64,000 nucleotides of DNA from Ostrinia nubilalis (lineage: Eukaryota; Arthropoda; Insecta; Lepidoptera; Crambidae), in assembly GCF_963855985.1 (NCBI RefSeq), contig NC_087092.1:5642001-5706000 (forward strand). The letters run 5' to 3'. Below, piece after piece: positions 33,962 to 44,059 of the stretch; position 1 is the stretch's first letter; each line of letters starts with the position of its first letter. The position numbers and the translations under genes are program-made. The notes under the pieces were generated by a model, which ran no database searches, was not told the origin of the DNA, and saw only the letters and a program-made list of their open reading frames with translations.

Positions 33962-34039
33962 CTCATTGTCAGGGTATGACCCATCAATGACCACTCCATC
34001 ATCATAAGCCTCATCAGCAGGTTCACTCTTTATTTTTAT
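33962..34039 (-). CDS. ZAD gene, linker exon 3
   Basis: 26-codon exon, acceptor ggatttccag|ATAAAA and donor GAG|GTGAGT, phase 0 at both ends. It encodes 'IKIKSEPADEAYDDGVVIDG' and 'SYPDNE'. The 'IKSEP' text fits a SUMO-acceptor consensus (psi-K-x-E), common in linkers of ZAD zinc-finger proteins. Confidence 0.82.
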
Positions 34040-34123
34040 CTGGAAATCCATTTATAATATTAACAAACAAGTCACATTCTAAATAACAAGTGACAAATCC
34101 AAGCATGAATGTCTGGAACATAC

Positions 34124-34270
34124 CTCTTCTAGTTGGCTGCCATCCTTTTTTATCAGCAACTCTAATTTGTTTTGTGTCCTTTCACATACTGTCTTGAAAA
34201 TATGCCAGTTATTGACATTATCCACACATTTCCTGCAGACATTCGTCGGCAGGTCGTCATTCTCGCTTAT
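34124..34270 (-). CDS. ZAD gene, exon 2 (second half of ZAD)
   Basis: 49-codon exon, acceptor tttttccag|ATAAGC and donor GAG|GTATGT, phase 0 at both ends. It supplies the second cysteine pair of the zinc-finger-associated domain ('LPTNVCRKCVDNVNNWHIFK') and the following helix. Together with C9 and C12 of exon 1 it makes a complete treble-clef ZAD, the dimerisation module of insect zinc-finger factors. Confidence 0.9.
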
Positions 34271-34299
34271 CTGGAAAAATAATCATACGCAATCATTGT

Positions 34300-34800
34300 A
34301 AGGGGCTTCCTATTCGCGCGCATTTCATCAGAGCGAGCGAGGCGAAACCGCGCTTCATGAGTACATAGATACGCGAGGAGAAACTAAGTAGGTAGGCGTA
34401 GGTATAGCCGGGCGGCTGACTCCTCGACCGAATAAGTAGAAGCGAGTCGAGTGCCAGCCAGCGAGCCCCTCGAGGGTTACCGCTCGATATACACACACAG
34501 CTATAGCGAACTCACGCCGACACCGACGCTCGACCCGTTCGAGAGACGAGCTGCACCGGCCTGGTCTCGTCCGATAAATCAATACACGAGATGGCCAACG
34601 CGAGGCCTCGTAACGACACGCAGACCCCCTCCCGACCTGACCCCCGGGAATAATGCCAAACTCGACCCTCATGATACGCGCCATTCCTCGCCGGCTGCAC
34701 GGAATGTGACGCGACGCGGCCACGAGTCGAGCGATAGCCGAGGAACATTACAAAATGGTGGACGATCTTACGACATCTCCACCTAAACGCAGCGCTGCCT
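34300..34800. promoter_or_regulatory. CpG-rich segment within ZAD-gene intron 1
   Basis: About 500 bp of GC- and CpG-rich DNA lies between coding exons 1 and 2, unlike the AT-rich introns around it. It contains overlapping open frames on both strands (up to 122 codons), which are composition effects with no domain. It may be a downstream promoter or enhancer, or a remnant of an unidentified insertion. Confidence 0.3.
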
Positions 34801-34900
34801 GACATTGCACGAACCGGGGCGGATGACGAGTTCTCACGTACACCAAGGGTCTACTTTCACTAAAAACACCACTCAAGCTCATATTTAGGGCAATCCTTAC

Positions 34901-35041
34901 CTGTACAGAGACGCAATCCTTGATTTTCGAAGCGAGAACGGGAGGTTCCGAGTCATCCGAACTGGTGGTAGGAAAAATCGGCAGTAATTCGCCTCGAGAT
35001 GACAAGCACAGTCGACAAACACGATCATAATTCACACTCAT
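34901..35041 (-). CDS. ZAD gene, first coding exon
   Basis: 47 codons from the ATG at 35039-35041 (context TTTACAATGAGT, A at -3) to donor CAG|GTAAGG, phase 0. It encodes the first half of a ZAD: 'MSVNYDRVCRLCLSSRGELL' with the C9-x2-C12 pair. This N-terminal position is usual for ZAD proteins. The joined product would be 47+49+26+27+1,440 = 1,589 aa with the zinc-finger exon, or 149+547 = 696 aa with the piggyBac exon. Confidence 0.9.
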
Positions 35042-35299
35042 TGTAAATAAACACAATTTTGAACTTTTTACACTGTCCACAACGCTTATAAAAGAGACGC
35101 CATGTCACCACGAGCACTTCAACACAAAGCACTGCACATCGTTCTTGCTTGAGCACGAAAGCGGCTGATGATGAGCATGAGAAGTCGATAGGTTCGGTCG
35201 GGACGGCTGGCTCGAGTCGCCGACCACCTGTCGTTCTGCGCATGTGCGCGTAGAATGGCGTCAATGCTGCCAACATAAAGACGAAAAATAATGAACAGT

Positions 35300-36965
35300 T
35301 TCAGGGCTCGCAAACAAATGGTATTTTATTGAAATAAAACCACGCACGTGTTATTTTTAAACTTGATCACAAGTTAAATAAAAACAACTAGGTAATAAAT
35401 TGATTCGATCAAGATTTTATTTGTTTGTTTTAAGTTTGTTGTTTATTGGTTTCAAATATCAAGCAAGAGGTATCGATAATTAAGTCAAGTGATCTTTGAA
35501 AAACAGAACCTTGTGAGGACAATAAATTTAGATCGTTCGAGTTTAATTATGTTTTCATGCATGTATTATTTTTATTTTATCCATAATTAGTTCGTTCGGA
35601 CACACACGAAAATCAAATCCATATCTGTGTGGACATTTTATAATATTGCGATTTTTAATTTCTAGGACTGAAAACGAATTATTGTAATTCTAAAATTAAG
35701 TAATATTATTATTATTTATTTTTATTTTAACTGTAAGTATGGCCAGTGGCGGCGTAGCATAGGTTGGCACCCGGGGCGGCACCCCCCCCCCCCCTACTGT
35801 TTGCATTTGTGTACCTATTAAATAAATATTTTAATTTTATTATCGACCAGAATCCAAGCAACCGCTACCAAACTAAGAACCTAATCGATATTGTGTGTAT
35901 ATTCTGTGGTATTATTAATGTCCTTAACCTCGTAAAATATTTCCGAATTGGTTTTCGTCATTAGTGATAAATTATCATGAATGTGTATTTCCAAACAAAA
36001 TAATTTTATTATTATGTTGCTTTAGTTATCAAAAAGGTTGCCGTGCCCTGAATGTTATCGTCTGTCTCACTCTAACCTATAATGGAAAATAGCGCCAAAT
36101 TCAAACATCGGAGGAAATGTCAGCGGGTTTCATTTTAGCGGCAAATACAAAAGTTCGTGTTCGAGGAGTAGCATTTTTAATGGGTTTGTTGTGAATTGTT
36201 ATTTTCTATTGTGATTTGTAATGCTACATTAATTTATTTATAAAGTTAATATTTCAAAGAGATAAATGGAATACTGACAAAAATCTAAATATTTACTACC
36301 TCGAATTAAAAATGGGTCCCATTTTTATCCTTTGGGTGCGGTGCGGAATCTTAAAAAGGACCCTTGACCTAAAACATCACGTCTTTTTTGTTCACCTGTT
36401 ATTTTTCTGATAATAAGAACATTTTACTGGTGTTATTTTATTGAACATTTCTTGGTGAGTAAGTAGGATTCCGCTTGAAATGTTAGGTTGATCTAAATAA
36501 ATGGAAGTGATAGGTATAAAAAAAAAAACATTTTAATTTGGTATAATTTATTTATTATTAATGACTTATTATTTTTTGCTGAAGCAACATTCAATGGCAC
36601 ACAACATTTACAGTTCTAATACACAATTGATTATGTTTACTTAAATCCATAACACTTATATTTTTTTTTTAATTTATACAATATGTTACCTTTGGTAGAT
36701 TAGTATGTCTATTATTTTAACAGCCTAGTGTTAATAACCAATCAAATTTTTTTAGCAGGTTGGATTTAATGAGAATCCAGTTTTAATGGAAAGATTTATT
36801 ACCTTGTGATTGCCTACATTGCTACATTTTTGGAACTGTCGAATAACTAAAAAAGTAATGTCCATTTACTTAATTAAAATAGGCGGTCTTAAGTGGAATG
36901 TTTTTAAATGGTTAGTAAGTTATGGGTAAAACCTTGATTTTAGTCATTCATTACGTCACCCCAGT
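35300..36965. other. Intergenic between ZAD gene and Rab26
   Basis: AT-rich sequence with no coding exon recognised. A C-run with 'ggcacccggggcggcacc' at about 35765-35795 resembles the degraded repeat near 12.25 kb. Confidence 0.4.
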
Positions 36966-36974
36966 GACGTAATG

Positions 36975-37155
36975 AGGGTTTTCGCGATTGAAAAATCCGC
37001 CAGATGGCAATACGTAGACGCGAGGTCCAAATGCTGCATGATTGGTTATTTTTGACATGACATTGACAGATATGTCAAAATCCACCAATCACGCAGCATT
37101 TGGACCTCGCGTCTACGTATTGCCATCTGGCGGATTTTTCAATCGCGAAAACCCT
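36975..37155. mobile_element. Hairpin MITE (near-perfect palindrome)
   Basis: 181 bp made of two 84-bp arms (36975-37058 and 37072-37155) around a 13-bp loop. The outer 64 bp are identical in the two arms, with ends AGGGTTTTCGCGATTG. A transcript through it would fold into a long hairpin. The target duplication is not obvious and the family was not named. Confidence 0.85.
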
Positions 37156-37159
37156 CTGA

Positions 37160-37900
37160 GCCGAAAAATTAAACGATTTTAGTTTGGATTTGTGGTGATA
37201 TCTAGATATTTTATAAAAAAAAAATTGAGATCTAAATCAGTAAATCGGGGATAAAAAGGATACAAAAATTACAAAAAAATATTAGGCCTCTAGAAATGTG
37301 AGGATGATGATGTAAAAAAATACATCCAGGATTTTAGGCACAACTTGTATGCAGAAATAGGTAAGTAGGTGATTTTTTGTTTTTATTGTCCAGGTATGTT
37401 ATTAATAAATACGAATTTATTTATCTAACTACGTCTACTTTATCCTTCTGCAGTTTAGAATTTAGACAGTAGGTATACAGTGAAGAGAAAGATGAAAATG
37501 CCTGTGATTGTTTTAATGATCTCATGAACAGACAGATATTAAGTGGTAGTATTGTATAAAGGTGATAATGATCTATTACACAGTATTAGGTTCTTATACT
37601 TTCTTTCCACAATAAAAGTAAGAGGTAATACCTAAACGCGCATCTTATAATAAAACTAGTTTAATCGATACTTACATTACAATTAATTATTAAAATAATA
37701 TTTTATAAGGAATTTAATATTTGTATAGGATCAAAATATATTATTACTTATACTTACTTTATTACCTACAATAGTATGACTTACTCTTTGAGGTGAGTAC
37801 AAAATAAACTTATTGTAATGCTGTCTGTAAGCATTTTAATAATTACAAAAAAGGATGTTTCTGTAATCAAGCCATATTTTTAACCATATCTTTTATGGAC
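37160..37900. other. Intergenic, nothing recognised
   Basis: AT-rich DNA without a supported feature. Confidence 0.4.
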
Positions 37901-37902
37901 AA

Positions 37903-38135
37903 CTAGCTTTCCGCCCGCGGCTTCGCCCGCGTGGAATTTTGTCTGTCACAGAAAAACTTTATTGCGCGCGTCCCTGTTTCAAAAACCGGGATAAAAACTA
38001 TCCTATGTTCTTTCCCGGGACTCAAACTATCTCTATGCCAAATTTCATCAAAATCGGTTGCGAGTTTTAAGCGGGAAAGCGTAACAGACAGACAGACAGA
38101 CAGAGTTACTTTCGCATTTATAATATTAGTTGGGA
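37903..38135 (-). mobile_element. Helitron-like dispersed repeat
   Basis: On the minus strand it begins TCCCAACTAATATTATAAAT and ends with 'cgcgggcggaaag' and CTAG. A (GACA)n microsatellite lies inside at about 38086-38103. It is the same class as the copies at 8.3 and 52.9 kb. Confidence 0.65.
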
Positions 38136-38139
38136 TGTA

Positions 38140-39130
38140 CGAATATAATCCTGCACATTACTTGTCTTATTACCAAATAATTTCTTTTTTTTAATGGATT
38201 TTAACTTGCAACGATCACTATTGTTTTAAATAAAAAAATCCATTCCCCAATAATTTGAAGTAGGTAGATACTTATGTATGACTCTACATAGACCCGTTTT
38301 AAAATTAATATCACGGTCATATAAATTAATAGGTCACTTAACTATTTCTTAGTGAATTATGTAATATTATAATTTATTTATGAATATATAATTTTAAACC
38401 GTTTAATATTTACTATAACAATTAACATTAATCATGTAAGTAGGTCATCTAATATATCCAACAAATATCTAATACAATCTGTTCATCACAATACATTTTT
38501 GCTTTTATAAATTTTCAAAAAGGCATTCAATAATAATCATTTTTAATAATGCAATGCAACTAACGATTTGACAGCTTTTGTTCAAGGTCAGCCTATCTTA
38601 GAATATTTTTTTACCCAATTAGAACCTACCTACCTAGTCCACTTTAAAGTATTTAATAGGTAGGTATACCTACTTAAGTGTTACTTGGATAAGTCTGCAC
38701 TACAGATGTGCAGCATAATAGAAGAATTTATTATGAAATTGAGTTGAATTACAAGAATAATTAAGTCTATTCTTTAAGAAATGGTTTATTAAAAGTTATA
38801 ATAGATAATGGCATGTTAAAAATAAAGGTCTGCCATTATTTATTGTTAGGTTACATACAACTAACTTGTTTATATTCAGACACCGATTGGAGTAGGTAGA
38901 GCCATTTTCTTAATTAATAGACTTTTCTTCCTTATTACAAACATGGCCTCTAGTTATAATTTGTGCTGTCGGCATTGCTTGCAGTCAGCCCACTGATTCA
39001 GTCCTTGTTTACACCAGTCACTTCCAGTCCAACAATGAATATGTCAAAGTTTCAGATCTGCTAGTCAGCCTGCACGACGACATTGGTCCGCTGAAGCGTT
39101 CTAAATTCAAACGCCACATTTGAATTTCGC
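38140..39130. other. Intergenic / possible Rab26 3' UTR, nothing else recognised
   Basis: Region downstream of the Rab26 stop. AT-rich, with several minus-strand AATAAA-like hexamers, so the 3' end cannot be fixed. No other feature supported. Confidence 0.35.
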
Positions 39131-39137
39131 GCGCAAT

Positions 39138-39379
39138 TTACGAACATGGCGGGCACGAGGACCTCTGTTCCTGCGTCTGGTGCGCGCGCACGGCCAGCCT
39201 AGACGGGTCGACGGGGTTCGCTTTCGCGACTAAAGAGCGCGCCACATGGGCGAACGCCGCTTCGACGTTCAGTCCGGTTTTGGCTGATGTCTCCATAAAC
39301 GCCACTTGGTACTCTCTCGCCAGCCGCTGCCCTTCCTCCCGCCGCACCGCCCGCTCGAGCCCGCTGTCGGATTTGTTAC
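39138..39379 (-). CDS. Rab26: Rab26-like GTPase, terminal coding exon 5
   Basis: Residues 183-262 and stop TAA (39138-39140). The acceptor is cgttccag|GTAACA and the split glycine codon is restored. It carries G4 (N184-K185-S186-D187) and G5 ('ETSAK', residues 212-216), and 'RREEGQRLAREY' and 'KTGLNVEAAFAHVA', typical of Rab26/Rab37. The C terminus is 'SSCPPCS'. It has two cysteines, but not the usual CC, CXC or CCXX Rab prenylation forms. Confidence 0.9.
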
Positions 39380-39493
39380 CTGGAACGAGCAGACTGCATT
39401 TGTAGAGGATTGTAGGGTTATTTCATAAGCCTGAGGCGTATACATTTTGGTATGAGGATTCTGCGAAAGGATTCCTTGCGATTTATTTGTTTC

Positions 39494-41227
39494 TATATAA
39501 GGTGTTATTTTTTGTACTGATCATACTTTACCAACGCATCTAATAAAATCATACAAATACAACCCAAGTGTTTTTAAAAAAAAATTCAGGCTAGTTTTCG
39601 AGTAAAACGACAAAGAATGTTTCGAAAAAAATAAAAAATAAATCATCCTTTGAGCGCGGTGAGTATTCGTTTGTACGCACTATCGTAGTAGCCGGCCGAG
39701 GGCAACGACCACTGCCACGTGCCGCGCCGCGTGAGTCGGCCATATTGATATCGCTGCCAGTCGCTCCGCGCCCACAGCCCGCGCCGAGCCGCCGATCGGC
39801 ATGCGGGAGCGCAACAACATAAATAATCGTCCCAGTCCGTCCAATGCGCCCAAACGTATTGCAGTGTATGTGTGGTTTATTACAATGCCGCGCTTGATCA
39901 ATAACAAAACGCAGGTGAAATTATGTTTCGGGCACACTAACTGGCCGACGAGAAACATTGACGAGTCGAAAACCTTCATACCTTGCTTGTTTGGAGCCGC
40001 GCAGCGCTTCAGGGAGCGCAGCCGTATCCTGACTTGACGAGATTCCGTGCGCTTCGAGGACGAAGTTCTGGATTTCAATTTCAATCACCGGCACAGTGCT
40101 GGCGGTACCCAGATGCGAGCGCCGCAGACGGCGGCTTTTGCGTAGAAATACGGAATGCCTTATCAAGGAGTTGTTGCCAGAGGGCCACGACCGCGACCTA
40201 GTTCTATCGATGGTTATTGCGGAAGTCTACCTAGGTACATACCTACAGTGTGATTTGGACAGATGAGTGCTTGTTTACGCGAAAGGGACTTTTTCCGTAA
40301 AAAAGTTAGTGCGCGAATTGTGAATACAACATCCGACGTGGTGTCTAGTGAACAGCAAGCAAGTGTGCAGCCCGAAAGCATTACCTCAATTCGATCGTGG
40401 CTAGATGACAGTGCAAGACAGTGTTTACGTGAACATTCAACAAAGGCTTGACGTTCAAAATGTATTGTGATTAGTGTAATAATAACCTAGGAACTTTAAA
40501 TAACAACATTCAAAATAGGTAAATGTGTGAATAAGTAAAATCAATGAATCTAAAGTGTGATGGCAAATCATAATTTAGGAATTAAAACCAGGAAAATTGA
40601 TCAGTGAGTTTTATTTACAACACATATTCATATTCAATATTAGGGTGCATTTCCACTGAAGCGAAGCGAAGTAGTAATAGGTATGTACCTATCAATTTTT
40701 TATTACGTCTCTAAATAAATTGCGTAGGCATTACGAAACCGTAGATATTGAATTCCAATTTCTATCCTTTTTTAAATTTCTAGTTTAACGCGGATGATTC
40801 GCCTCGGTTCGTTGGAAAAGTCCCCCGCTATTACACTAATGAAAATACACTTATTTACCTACTTATGTGGCTAGATTTTGTTTCTCCCAGCGCGTAGTAC
40901 CTATTAATATGACGTAACATCGTACATACTCACGAGTGATAATTTTTGGTAACGTAGGTTTAGTGTAATCTAACCTTTATGTGTGTGAACGTTGAATGAA
41001 TGCGCGCGGCCATTGTTCGTACTCGTATGAATGAAATGAGTAAAGAAAGAGAGAGAGGCAGTGAGTGAAGACAGGATGGTTGTAAAAATAATATCTTTTT
41101 TTTGTTAGGAAAAGTAAAAACAAAAACTAGCCTGAATTTTTTTTTAAAAACACTTGGGTTGTATTTGTATGATTTTATTAGATGCGTTGGTAAAGTATGA
41201 TCAGTACAAAAAATAACACCTTATATA
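39494..41227. mobile_element. TIR transposon with identical 105-bp ends and CpG-rich cargo
   Basis: 1,734-bp element in Rab26 intron 4. Its ends, 39494-39598 and 41123-41227, are exact inverted copies over 105 bp, starting TATATAAGGTGTTATTTTTT. Because the ends begin TATATA, the duplicated target is either TA or TATA. The interior has no transposase. Instead, 39660-40460 is GC- and CpG-rich, with small frames of 62 to 134 codons on both strands and none recognisable. That part looks like a captured piece of a host gene's 5' region. Identical ends suggest recent insertion. It stops 114 bp short of coding exon 5. Confidence 0.8.
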
Positions 41228-41525
41228 GGTACGATTTGTCAGCACTCAGCAGTTAACTTTTGTTATATTATCTTGTAAGGTATTCAAAGAATGGTAAATT
41301 TTCCAGATTGATAGTAATCGGGTGACACTATCACAAGTCGTGGCAGAAACCTTAGCAGTCTCTAAAGCCACTTAAATCTAAACTTATCTATCTAATATCA
41401 TAAGTACCTACTCGTATCAACTCTTGCTCTTACTGCTAAAATACCACTCATAAGATTACCAAAATTTTACCACAACCTACTTACATTACTAAAAAACCAC
41501 GTGGAACCTATCAACCTACATTATA

Positions 41526-42218
41526 CAGGGTGGAAACGATAAGTGATCTCACTCGATTATTTCTAAACTATACAAGATATCGAAAAACTGATTACTGATC
41601 CTGAAAGTGCTTCACGAGCTCTTTCAAACGATATCAGTAATAGGTTACACAATTAACTGGATCTATCCGAAAATTTAATGTTTTCAGCCTCCATACTAAA
41701 TGTATGCCACTATGCCAGCCACATAATATTAGAAGTGTTAATTTTTTTATTTTAAATAATAAACACTTAAAATTAACTCGTAAATTGCATTCTTATTTAA
41801 AATTATTCATGGAAAACATTGGTTTTAAGCTTTACTTGCTATAATATTATCGAGACATGAGTGCCATGACTGTGGCAGTACTAAATGTATGGAAGCTGGA
41901 AACATTGAATTTTCGGATAGATCCAGTTTATTTTAGAACTTATTATTGGTACCGTTGGATAAAGCTCGTGAAGCACTTTCAGGATCAGTAACCAGTTTTT
42001 GGATATCTTCTACCTATAGTTTTTAATAAACTGTGGTTTTACTAAATGTATGGAGACTGGAAACATTGAATTTTCAGATAGATCCAGTTTATTTTGTAAA
42101 CTATTATTGATACCGTTGGATAGAGCTCGTGAAGCACTTTCAGGATCAGTAACCATTTATTGGATATCTTGTATAGTTTAGAAATAATCGAGTGAGATCA
42201 CTTATCGTTTCCACCCTG
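41526..42218. mobile_element. Fold-back TIR element with internal tandem duplication
   Basis: 693-bp element in Rab26 intron 4, flanked by TA (or TATA), with ends CAGGGTGGAAACGATAAGTG. The inverted arms extend inward through 'gatctcactcgattatttct' and imperfectly further. The right half holds two tandem copies of an approximately 160-bp unit (about 41880-42038 and 42039-42190), each with 'actaaatgtatgga' and 'gaagcactttcaggatcagt'. No coding capacity. TA target and CAGGGTG ends fit a Tc1/mariner-like MITE. Confidence 0.75.
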
Positions 42219-42865
42219 TATAAAATACCATTCAGAGCCCAAAACTTTTTACTCGAGTAGCCTCGTAAATACCCTGGAAGCGTCTTACTTTCCTTATGTG
42301 GCTGGGTAATCACATCGTGGGAAGCCGAGGACAAAGGTTGGCTGGCGTAACACCGTCTTTCTTGGAAGCAATAAAGAAATAAGACAACAAAAGGAACAAA
42401 GGCCACTTGAGTGTCGACAGCCGACAAGTGCAAGGGTCGAGTCGAGTGACGGCTAATCAATTGTCCAGGGGAATTTTCTAATAAACAACATTTTGATAGA
42501 AATTAAGTACAAAGTTCCGGATTCAAAGGATGAAAACGTTAAACGACTTCCACGGCTTGCCACGAGATTAACTAAGTAACTGGTAAATTGTTTTCTAGTA
42601 AGTACCTATAATTAGGAAGATAAATAGGTAGCTATGTCTCTAATGACCGGCATGATATTTTCATAAAAGTTCAATTATCCCTTTTACAAAAAAAAAAAAT
42701 TATCTAAGTACTTACTTACTTACTTTCCTGCATTTCGCAAAATATTTGAATAAGTTCACTTAATTTCATTGGAGCAGTTAAGAGTTGATACCTGAAAAAA
42801 GCGTGAAGCGAGACGTTTCTGTAGGAATAATTGGAAGTTTTGTAGCATTTTTATCAGCACTTTAC

Positions 42866-42976
42866 CTAAAAGCATGATGACGACGTCGTCCTGAGCGTAT
42901 TCCCGGATTTCCCCGAGCCATGCGCGGATGTTGTCGAAACTCGTCTTATTCGTCACATCGTAGAGCAGCAGTAACG
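42866..42976 (-). CDS. Rab26: Rab26-like GTPase, coding exon 4
   Basis: Residues 146-182 plus split codons. Acceptor ttaattaacag|CGTTAC, donor TTTTAG|GTAAAG, phase 1 on both sides. It encodes 'ALLLLYDVTNKTSFDNIRAW' and 'LGEIREYAQDDVVIMLLG', the beta-4 strand and alpha-3 region of the Rab fold. 'YDVTNKTSFDNIRAWL' is the wording of Rab26/37 rather than other Rabs. Confidence 0.92.
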
Positions 42977-42984
42977 CTGTTAAT

Positions 42985-43625
42985 TAAAGAAAAAGACACA
43001 TTGTTATTGCTGAAAAATGCTCTAAAGTTCTATGAAAATTATTAGGCCTTTTCTTTGCAGTATATTTTTTGCCATAAGTCTCAAAAATCAGTTATTTAAC
43101 GAAGTTTCAGCAAGAAGTAATTACTTAGGTCCAGGTCTCCATAATGAGTATTTAATGCATTATCTTACTGGACCTCCAAGTCATTAAACATCGAAACGAG
43201 AGCTTTGTTCGTTGTGTCGTACATAATCCAGATTATCCATGCAATGTAATATGCAGATGCAAAACCTATACCTACGTAAACCCACCATGGTGCATCTTAT
43301 AATGGAACATTTCACTTATCACATGGCGTAGCTTTTGGCAGTTTGCCAATGTCGCGACAGTGAAGCTTAAAAATTGTAGACTTCTCTTAATAAGAGGGCT
43401 TTTCATGTCCCTTGGGAAATTTTATACAGCTGTACCATGTTTGCGTATGGAATGTTATATTTCATGCTAACGATGCAAGAAGAAATAAATAAAGATAACA
43501 CAGAGACTCTTTGGAAAAAATATTCTTATTTACATATTATTTAGTACCTATGTCGAAGCCTGGTGGTGTCAAAGATACGCACTTGACCGTTTTATTTTTT
43601 AAATTAAACGACAGTGAGAAATCTA
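42985..43625. other. Rab26 intron 3, nothing recognised
   Basis: Intronic DNA with no feature supported. Confidence 0.4.
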
Positions 43626-43630
43626 TTTTC

Positions 43631-44050
43631 AACCGACTTCAAGAAAGGAGGAGGTTCTCAATTCGACCCGTATGTTTTTTTTTTTCTGTGTTTGTTACGC
43701 GATAACTCCGCCAATTATGAACCGATTTGAACAAATCTTTTTTCGGCGTATAGGCACGTATAGGTTCGGCGTATACCTCAAGGGTGGTCCCATTTAAATT
43801 TAATAATAGAAAAAACAACCCCCAAGGGTGGAAAATTCGGGATGAACTTTTTTATACGCAATATCTCCGCCGATTATAAATCAATTTGAACGATTATATT
43901 TTTGTTGAATAGGTATTATCAAAAGGGTGGTTTCATGCGAATTTGAAGAAAATATTTCACCCCCAAGGGTGGAAAATTGGGGATGAACTTTTTTATACGC
44001 AATATTTTTATTTTTAGTTTTTTTTTGTGTTCACGCATTTGAAGTCGGTT
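43631..44050. repeat. Dispersed repeat with 'aaccgacttc' inverted ends
   Basis: Begins AACCGACTTCAAGAAAGGAG and ends GAAGTCGGTT. Two internal copies of 'caagggtggaaaatt(c/g)ggg' plus 'atgaacttttttatacgcaa' make a partial tandem duplication. This is a common lepidopteran intronic repeat; its class was not established. Confidence 0.6.
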
Positions 44051-44059
44051 TTATTTTTT

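Noticed and set aside
34293..34805. Frames of 67 to 122 codons in the ZAD-gene intron
   Set aside because: CpG-rich composition, opposite strands overlapping, no motif and no splice continuity.
35042..35080. Longer N terminus for the ZAD protein starting at 35080
   Set aside because: There is no ATG there (GTG codon). The ATG at 35041 has a good context and gives a standard ZAD N terminus.
39680..40451. Transposase gene inside the 1.73-kb TIR element
   Set aside because: Frames of 62 to 134 codons on both strands show no DDE/D motif or any recognisable domain.
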